Below, piece by piece: positions 23,753-28,277 of a stretch of DNA of 28,277 nt (within the stretch, counting starts at the first letter, position 1; each line of letters begins with the position of its first letter). The DNA lies in the NCBI GenBank assembly GCA_020025675.1, contig JAHHRS010000025.1, forward strand, positions 1 through 28,277, read 5' to 3'. Below the pieces are notes generated by a model that worked only from the letters and a program-made list of their open reading frames with translations, searched no databases and had not been told where the DNA came from. This stretch comes from Oscillospiraceae bacterium (GTDB taxonomy: Bacteria > Bacillota > Clostridia > Oscillospirales > Oscillospiraceae). The translations under genes and the position numbers were made by a program.

Positions 23753-24406
23753 TCAGGCCTTACGGTTATAAATGAGGAAGCTGGTTGTTTTACCACCGCA
23801 TTCAACAGTTACCTTATCTCCGCCGGTTGTTGCACTCAAACGTTTAATAGTGCAGAAACCGCCTTCTTCGGGAGTGAGCTCTAATGCGTCGCTGTCAGTT
23901 GACCACTTATACTCAAGACCTGTTATAGTCATCGGGAATGCCTTTGCCTGATACTTGATTTCTTCATCCACAGCCTGTGAGGGATAATTATCCTCTATAT
24001 CAACCTGCTTGTTAAAGTAATATATACCAAGACTCTCGATAACAGGTGTTGCAGGAGGCGGGGTTGTGGGAGGTGCCTCTAAAGTAGGCGTAAAGACTTC
24101 CTCCGGTACGCCGGGCGTAGCTTTGTTGGGTTTATCGCCTTCAACAGGATTTTTGAGGCTTGTAGTGACCATAACTATGACCGCAAGGATAACAGCAACG
24201 ACCAGAATAAGGCCGAAGATCATCTGCCATTTTGTGTTTGTCTCAGCCCGCTCATATGATGCGGTGCCTTTGACAGTCCCGGGAGTTGTGCCGGGAGTGC
24301 GGCCGCTTTGGGTTACTCTGCGTGTGCCGCAGTTGGGGCAGCGGCTACGCAGTGCGGAAAAAGTTTCTCCGCAGCGGCGGCATTTTACTTCTGGGATCAT
24401 GCTCAT
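23753..24406 (-). CDS. Zinc-ribbon, single-pass membrane protein with extracytoplasmic Ig-like domain, unknown function
   Basis: A 217-residue protein of mosaic design. Residues 9-26 form a zinc ribbon (Cys9, Cys12, Cys23, Cys26 in CRRCG...CPNCG). A Thr/Gly-rich linker follows, then one transmembrane helix at about 61-83 with no cleavage site, a Pro/Thr-rich stalk (about 87-122) and a C-terminal domain of about 95 residues with the look of a bacterial Ig-like (Big) fold: LEYKWSTDSDALELTPEEGGFCTIKRLSATTGGDKVTVECGG. Topology is ribbon inside, Ig domain outside. Similar zinc-ribbon/TM/Ig proteins are common in gut Clostridia but I know no tested function. The ATG at 24406 follows GGAGGAAC; a strong promoter lies at 24459-24487 and a terminator at 23694-23731, so it is a single-gene unit. 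Confidence 0.82.
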   Translation of the reverse strand: MSMIPEVKCRRCGETFSALRSRCPNCGTRRVTQSGRTPGTTPGTVKGTASYERAETNTKWQMIFGLILVVAVILAVIVMVTTSLKNPVEGDKPNKATPGVPEEVFTPTLEAPPTTPPPATPVIESLGIYYFNKQVDIEDNYPSQAVDEEIKYQAKAFPMTITGLEYKWSTDSDALELTPEEGGFCTIKRLSATTGGDKVTVECGGKTTSFLIYNRKA

Positions 24407-24458
24407 AAAAGTTCCTCCATTTCGTCGGGAATAAAAATAAGCATTAAACTACCTATAA

Positions 24459-24487
24459 ATAATACATCTTCTTTAGTCTTTCGTCAA
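24459..24487 (-). promoter_or_regulatory. Sigma-A promoter of the zinc-ribbon protein gene
   Basis: Minus strand: TTGACG (24487-24482), 17-base spacer, TATTAT (24464-24459), about 52 bases before the ATG at 24406. Both boxes match at 5/6. Confidence 0.8.
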
Positions 24488-24706
24488 GACTTCTCCTGTA
24501 CTTTGACCCATTATTTGCCGTTTTTTTGGTAATCATTCCCCACTTACGCTCCATTTTCAACAAAGTTTTAAGTTTTTCAACTTTTTTCGCCCGTTTTTGA
24601 CAGCAATACAAGCCCATTATTATCCACTTTTAATTCTTCGTAAAGAATTTATTTTTAATATATTTTAAGATAATTTACCTTTATATTCTTATATTAAAGT
24701 CAACTA

Positions 24707-24735
24707 TTGAATTGAGTGGGTTTTAATGCTAAAAT
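24707..24735 (+). promoter_or_regulatory. Sigma-A promoter of the NTPase-CYTH gene
   Basis: TTGAAT (24707-24712), 17-base spacer, TAAAAT (24730-24735) preceded by TGC, giving an extended -10. It lies about 28 bases before the GTG start, so the leader is very short. Confidence 0.78.
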
Positions 24736-24763
24736 AGCAAATATAAAAAAGGAGGGGTGCTGA

Positions 24764-25870
24764 GTGAACAAAAGGATAAGTAAAATTGTCTTAACCGGTG
24801 GTCCTGCCGCCGGAAAAACCACTCTCATCAGCCGCATACTAAAAGAGTTCAAACAGGAAGATGGCTGGAAGGTCATAACAGTTCCCGAAACTGCAACCGA
24901 ACTGATTTCAAACTTTGGCATACGCCCATTCGGTAACTGCGTCAGCATGGAGGACTTTCAGTACTTTGTTACCTCCGACATGCTGCACAACGAAAATATG
25001 GCTCTTAAAGCGGCGGAAATGGTGCCGGAAGATAAAGTGCTTATAGTGTTTGACAGAGCACTTATGGATAATAAAGCCTATATTACGGACGAGCAGTTTA
25101 AAAACACTCTCGATCACTTCGGTCTCAGTGAGAAAGAGATATTGGGAAAATACGACGCCGTTCTGCACCTTGTCACCTGTGCCAAAGGAGCGGAGTTTGC
25201 ATATAATTTCGGAAATGTTGCCCGCTATGAGAGTGTTGAGGTGGCAAGAGAAAAGGACGATATGACTCTCAGAGCATGGGAAGCACATCCAAGACACTAT
25301 ATTATAGATAACTCCATAGACTTTGAAGATAAAATAAACCGGGCCATTGCTCAGATTTACCGCATTGTGGGTCAGAGTGCTCCAGAGGCGGAGAAGAGCA
25401 AGTATCTTATTGCCATGCCCGACTGTGAGCTTATAGGAAAGAAGTATAATGCTCTCAGCATGGAGATGATGCAGACTTATCTGCGCCCGATCGTAGATAA
25501 TGTGGAGCGCCGGGTGCGCCAGCAGAAGAACGGAGAGGAATACCTGTATTTCTACACCGAAAAGCGCATAGCTGAGGACGGTACCCGCTGGGTAACTGAG
25601 CGCCCAATCTCGGAAAAGGAGTATATCGGCTACCTTATGGAGGGTGACACCAGCCTCCACTCTGTAATTAAGACCAAGTACCGTTTCACCTGTCAGGGTA
25701 GGCGGATGGAAATTGATGTATATCCGTTCTCTTCGGAAAAGGCTGTTTTATTTATTTACGGAAGGCCTTTGCAGAGCTGTGACATGCCGCCGGAGATTGA
25801 AATTATAAAAAACGTCAGCGGAGACGAAAATTATAAAAACCGCCGCCTTGCCGCTACTCAGGCTTTATAA
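24764..25870 (+). CDS. P-loop NTPase (AAA_28-like) fused to a CYTH-like triphosphate tunnel domain
   Basis: A 368-residue soluble protein with two parts. Residues 1-about 195 are a P-loop kinase/ATPase: Walker A GGPAAGKTT (12-20), KVLIVFDRALMDNKAY with Asp97 as likely Walker B, and a kinase-like ending (RHYIIDNSIDFEDKINRAIAQIYRIV), close to AAA_28/NadR-type kinases. Residues about 203-350 resemble a CYTH fold: KYLIAMPDCE, VERRVRQQ, YLYFYTEKRI, ERPISEKEYIGYL, IKTKYRFTCQGRRMEIDVYPF and a final EIEI. Basic and acidic tunnel residues are largely present, though the opening ExExK is not. CYTH proteins hydrolyse or bind triphosphates (thiamine triphosphate, tripolyphosphate) or make cAMP; the substrate here is unknown. 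The start is GTG at 24764 after GGAGGGG. Single-gene unit with its own promoter and terminator. Confidence 0.82.
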   Translation: MNKRISKIVLTGGPAAGKTTLISRILKEFKQEDGWKVITVPETATELISNFGIRPFGNCVSMEDFQYFVTSDMLHNENMALKAAEMVPEDKVLIVFDRALMDNKAYITDEQFKNTLDHFGLSEKEILGKYDAVLHLVTCAKGAEFAYNFGNVARYESVEVAREKDDMTLRAWEAHPRHYIIDNSIDFEDKINRAIAQIYRIVGQSAPEAEKSKYLIAMPDCELIGKKYNALSMEMMQTYLRPIVDNVERRVRQQKNGEEYLYFYTEKRIAEDGTRWVTERPISEKEYIGYLMEGDTSLHSVIKTKYRFTCQGRRMEIDVYPFSSEKAVLFIYGRPLQSCDMPPEIEIIKNVSGDENYKNRRLAATQAL

Positions 25871-25873
25871 AAC

Positions 25874-25903
25874 AAAAACCGGTTCAAAAGAACCGGTTTT
25901 TTT
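25874..25903 (+). terminator. Bidirectional terminator between two convergent genes
   Basis: A 12-base stem AAAAACCGGTTC / GAACCGGTTTTT with loop AAAA, followed by T residues on the plus strand; it starts 4 bases after the stop of the NTPase-CYTH gene. It can also end the leftward glycosyltransferase operon, whose last stop is at 25905. Confidence 0.92.
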
Positions 25904-25904
25904 C

Positions 25905-26873
25905 TTACTTATCTTCTTTTTCCTGCTTGTCCCATGTGCGCTGGCTTATTATATAGCGCGGTCTGCCTTTGGTTTCCATATAGATTTTCCCAACATATTC
26001 TCCGATTATACCGAGAGATATTAGCTGTACTCCGCTTACAAAGCAGACTATGCAGGTCATGCTGGCCCATCCGGGCACTGAATTACCCCTAAGAGCCGTT
26101 ACAAGTGCCCATATAACTCCCACAAAGCTGACAAGAGCTACTATGATGCCGAAGCCTGTAATAAGTCTCAAAGGCTTTACAGAAAGGCTTGTAATGCCGT
26201 CAACTGCAAGTGCAATCATTTTCTTTAAAGGATAATGGCTCTTCCCTGCTATGCGCTCTGCACGGTCATAGGAAACAGTGGTACTTTTAAACCCCACCAG
26301 AGGCACAAGCCCTCTAAGGAATAAATTAACTTCCTTAAAATTTGCAAATTCCTTTAAAACCTTTGAACTTATAAGGCGGTAGTCGGCATGGTTATACACC
26401 ACCTCTGCACCCATAGCAGAGAGAAACTTATAGAAACTCTGGGCTGTAAAACGCTTAAAAAAGCTGTCAGTCTCACGGCTTGCACGGACTCCGTAAACTA
26501 CTTCGCATCCGTCCAGATATGCCTCTACCATTTCGTCCATAGCGTTTATATCGTCCTGCCCGTCGCAGTCAATGGAGATGGTTATATCGCAGTTGTCCTT
26601 TGCCTCCATAAGTCCCGCAAGAACAGCATTCTGGTGTCCCCGGTTACGGCTCTGGCTTATTCCGATATAATGCTCATCCTTTTGGGAAAGCTCCGTTATT
26701 ATTTCCCACGTTCTGTCCACGCTGCCGTCGTTAACAAACAGCACCCTGCTCTCAGGGCTTATCTTTCCCTTTGCAGATAGAGAATTTAGTTTTTCCAGAA
26801 ACATAGGGCCGGTAATGGGAAGTACCTCCTGCTCATTATAGCAGGGTATCACGATATAAAGCTTTGGAAGCAT
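25905..26873 (-). CDS. GtrB/DPMS-like polyprenyl-phosphate glycosyltransferase (GT2)
   Basis: A 322-residue GT2 enzyme with IPCYNEQEVLP, FVNDGSVDRTW, SRNRGHQNAVLAGL and metal-binding DCDGQDD, then HADYRLISSKVL and two C-terminal transmembrane helices ending GEYVGKIYMETKGRPRYII. This is the layout of undecaprenyl-phosphate sugar synthases. It is clearly diverged from the gtrB-like gene at 21949 and has no GtrA or GT-C neighbour here. I chose the ATG at 26873 with AAGGAG 7 bases upstream rather than the TTG at 26876. It follows the CobW-like fusion gene by 38 bases on the same strand and may be cotranscribed with it, though a functional link is not obvious. Confidence 0.9.
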   Translation of the reverse strand: MLPKLYIVIPCYNEQEVLPITGPMFLEKLNSLSAKGKISPESRVLFVNDGSVDRTWEIITELSQKDEHYIGISQSRNRGHQNAVLAGLMEAKDNCDITISIDCDGQDDINAMDEMVEAYLDGCEVVYGVRASRETDSFFKRFTAQSFYKFLSAMGAEVVYNHADYRLISSKVLKEFANFKEVNLFLRGLVPLVGFKSTTVSYDRAERIAGKSHYPLKKMIALAVDGITSLSVKPLRLITGFGIIVALVSFVGVIWALVTALRGNSVPGWASMTCIVCFVSGVQLISLGIIGEYVGKIYMETKGRPRYIISQRTWDKQEKEDK

Positions 26874-26911
26874 CAAATTTCTCCTTTTATTGCCGTCAGC
26901 CTGTACCTGTA

Positions 26912-27874
26912 TCAGTAAAATGTAGCCACTTCTTCCTTGGGCGGCTCTGTGGGTTGGCTTTCAATATAATTCAAAACAGGGCCTTTTCCGCCGTATGCAC
27001 GGCTGAATCTATACTGTATTTCAGCTGTTAGTATGACCCATGTGTCATCAGCTATACTGTCGGCATTCTCCCATTTGCACTGGAACGGAGCAAACTGTAT
27101 ATCCTCCACGCAGCATGTCATTATATGTCTGCCTACAATGAAGCTGCCCTTGGGAACTTTTTTCCTTTGCAGGCACCGGCATTTAAAGCGGACGGTCTTT
27201 CCGTCATACTTTTCAGGCTCATCGTTAATGTCCCTGTACCACTCAGCATAATCTCCGTCACCAATTTCAACTATGGGCGCGTCAAGGTCAAAAGGCAGGG
27301 GATCTTCGATGTCGTCGTATTCTATTCTGTCATCGGAAAACTCATAGGCTATATCGGCTCTTCTGGTGGCGGCACGGACTATTTTGTGGAATTCCATCTT
27401 GTCCATTCCGTCTTTAAAGCGGTTGAAAACACAAAGTTCTGCACTCTTAAGCTTATCATACACCAAGTTTCTCATGTTGTTATTATAGCTTAAAAAGCTG
27501 CCTGCATCTGCAAACATGAACTCCTGATAAACCGTCCAGTTTTCAGGCATATTGTTGTAAAGGCTGTCAAGCATCCACATGCCGTTATATTCAACAAGTA
27601 CCCGCTCCGCTCCGCACTCATCTAAGGCAGCAGAAAGATTTTCCTCGGTAAGCTGGTTTTCTTCCTCAATAAGCTTAATATAGGTACACTTATCCACAAA
27701 GCTTGCCGGTTCATACTCTTCCTCTCCCTCTTCGCAGAGCAGTATCAAAGTTTTTTCACCCCGGCAGAAGCGCTTATCCTCCAGCGTCTCCTGAATAAAT
27801 TTGGTTTTACCTGATTCCAAAAATCCCGTAAACAGGTATACGGGTATCACATTATTTTTATTATTCAAGCCCAA
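26912..27874 (-). CDS. CobW-like GTPase fused to a YcgQ/TIGR03943-type C-terminal domain
   Basis: A 320-residue protein of two parts. The N-terminal half begins IPVYLFTGFLESGKTKFI with Walker A at 17-24, the layout of CobW/COG0523 metallochaperone GTPases, but the CxCC motif that normally follows is absent (LILLCEEGEEEYEP instead). Residues about 210-305 (GKTVRFKCRCLQRKKVPKGS, FIVGRHIMTCCVEDIQFAPF, DDTWVILTAEI) resemble the C-terminal domain of YcgQ-type permease partners (TIGR03943/DUF1980), which carry the same GR-xMTCC-xD signature. Those are encoded beside a permease and a CobW GTPase, and here the two functions seem joined. It overlaps the upstream CobW gene by 14 bases. The start is a TTG at 27874 (GGAG 4 bases upstream) or the TTG at 27868 (about 10 bases); both are unusual. 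Metal transport or delivery is inferred. Confidence 0.78.
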   Translation of the reverse strand: MGLNNKNNVIPVYLFTGFLESGKTKFIQETLEDKRFCRGEKTLILLCEEGEEEYEPASFVDKCTYIKLIEEENQLTEENLSAALDECGAERVLVEYNGMWMLDSLYNNMPENWTVYQEFMFADAGSFLSYNNNMRNLVYDKLKSAELCVFNRFKDGMDKMEFHKIVRAATRRADIAYEFSDDRIEYDDIEDPLPFDLDAPIVEIGDGDYAEWYRDINDEPEKYDGKTVRFKCRCLQRKKVPKGSFIVGRHIMTCCVEDIQFAPFQCKWENADSIADDTWVILTAEIQYRFSRAYGGKGPVLNYIESQPTEPPKEEVATFY

Positions 27875-28277
27875 ACAGCTCCTTCAGCGCATTTTCATTT
27901 ATTTTAGAGCCTATGACGCAAAGCCTGCCTGTAACATCGGCGGGACCTCTGCGAATGTTCTTTTCACCCGGCACATAGTCAAAGTAGAGCCATTCACCAT
28001 CAGAGGAGTCCAAAAATCCCTTGGCTCTCAGGATAACGCCGTACTTATCTTCATTTTCAAGTTTGTCAAGTGCGGTGTCCAGCTCTGCTTCAGTAAACTT
28101 TTTTGGTGTTTCGGCTCCGAAACTGCCGAACACCTCGTCGGCGTGGTGATGCTCATGGTCATGACAGGAGCACTCGCCCTCATGGTGGTGCTCATGGTCA
28201 TGACAGGAGCACTCGCCCTCATGGTGGTGCTCATGGTCATGGCAGGAGCACTCTTCCTCATGGTGGTGCTCATGGTC
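27861..28277 (-). CDS. CobW-family metal-binding GTPase, C-terminal part (5' end outside the window)
   Basis: The reading frame is open from the right edge to the TAA at 27861 (138 residues seen). It starts inside a His/Cys-rich linker built of a 13-residue unit HDHEHHHEGECSC, present in about three and a half copies, followed by HHADEVFGSFGAETPKKFTEAELDTAL and the CobW C-terminal domain: LRAKGFLDSSDGEWLYFDYVPGE, ADVTGRLCVIGSKINENALKELF. CobW/COG0523 proteins are GTP-dependent metallochaperones for zinc, cobalt and similar metals, and His-rich loops in front of the C-terminal domain are a known trait. The GTPase domain must lie upstream of the window. Its end overlaps the next GTPase gene by 14 bases, so the two are translationally coupled. 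Confidence 0.9.
   Translation of the reverse strand, partial: DHEHHHEEECSCHDHEHHHEGECSCHDHEHHHEGECSCHDHEHHHADEVFGSFGAETPKKFTEAELDTALDKLENEDKYGVILRAKGFLDSSDGEWLYFDYVPGEKNIRRGPADVTGRLCVIGSKINENALKELFGLE
28144..28277 (-). repeat. 39-base in-frame tandem repeat coding a His/Cys metal-binding linker
   Basis: The segment TGACAGGAGCACTCGCC recurs with a period of exactly 39 bases (copies at 28162 and 28201, and a diverged one at 28240, TGGCAGG). Each unit encodes 13 residues, HDHEHHHEGECSC. Copies are nearly identical at DNA level, including synonymous positions, which points to recent expansion. The array runs off the window edge. Confidence 0.93.

Larger units (their letters stand above)
24407..24763. 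other. AT-rich intergenic region with divergent promoters
   Basis: 357 bases without a gene. It holds a leftward promoter (24459-24487), a rightward promoter (24707-24735) and a perfect 7-base inverted repeat AATTCTT-CGTA-AAGAATT at 24632-24649. There is also TTGACA (24597-24602) with TATTAT only 15 bases on, a possible weak second rightward start. I see no credible small ORF or known riboswitch. Confidence 0.7.

Noticed and set aside
24597..24623. Possible rightward promoter TTGACA / TATTAT
   Set aside because: The spacer is only 15 bases, and a better 17-base extended -10 promoter lies at 24707-24735, closer to the gene. Kept only as a weak possibility.
24908..25660. 250-codon frame on the minus strand
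   Set aside because: Antisense to the NTPase-CYTH gene, with no Shine-Dalgarno and a low-sense composition; a shadow frame.
28028..28273. 81-codon frame of repeated Ser/Thr/Met/Ala units at the right edge
   Set aside because: It is the out-of-frame reading of the 39-base repeat; the CobW frame gives a meaningful C-terminal domain and a proper stop.
28144..28277. Possible CRISPR array
   Set aside because: The repeats are directly tandem with no unique spacers and encode an in-frame protein linker.

Overview
The window looks like a chromosomal segment of a low-to-mid GC Gram-positive bacterium of the class Clostridia (my guess is an Oscillospirales/Ruminococcaceae-like gut anaerobe). Reasons: the ylxM-ffh-rpsP-khpA and rimM-trmD blocks are in Firmicutes style, the YmfF/YmfH M16 peptidase pair is present, ribosome binding sites are strong AGGAGG types, promoters are near-consensus sigma-A boxes with 17-base spacers, and a pyruvate phosphate dikinase is present. 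I see no insertion sequence, integrase, prophage, CRISPR array or rRNA. Most of the window is ordinary chromosomal backbone with a few unusual fusion proteins.

Layout. 1-9123 is read leftwards: ppdK; then rimM-trmD-(60 aa membrane protein)-rsmA, with its own promoter; then a lipoprotein with its own promoter and terminator; then ylxM-ffh-rpsP-khpA, with a consensus promoter. TrmD carries an extra C-terminal GNAT acetyltransferase domain. A lipoprotein gene sits between khpA and rimM, two genes that often lie in one cluster, and rplS is not next to trmD.

9124-23411 is read rightwards. A 2341-residue cyclic beta-1,2-glucan synthase-type enzyme is followed by an operon of ymfF-ymfH (M16 peptidase pair), lgt (lipoprotein acylation) and a small coiled-coil protein, ending at a strong hairpin terminator. 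Next comes a three-gene GT-C/GtrB/GtrA module, with its own promoter, of the kind that adds a sugar to a cell-surface polymer from an undecaprenyl-phosphate donor. It ends at paired terminators.

23430-24700 is read leftwards: a tRNA-Val(GAC) with a consensus promoter and terminator, and a zinc-ribbon/single-TM/Ig-like surface protein. A 357-base AT-rich intergenic region separates this from a rightward gene for an unusual P-loop NTPase fused to a CYTH (triphosphate tunnel) domain.

25874-28277 is read leftwards: the C-terminal part of a CobW-family metal GTPase with a 13-residue His/Cys repeat (cut by the window edge), a second CobW-like GTPase fused to a domain resembling the YcgQ/TIGR03943 C-terminus, and a GtrB-like polyprenyl-phosphate glycosyltransferase. 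The first two probably form part of a metal-handling operon that continues outside the window. The CobW/YcgQ-type fusion, the NTPase-CYTH protein and the TrmD-GNAT fusion are the best candidates for something under-described. All functions here are read from motifs and family memory, with no database search.
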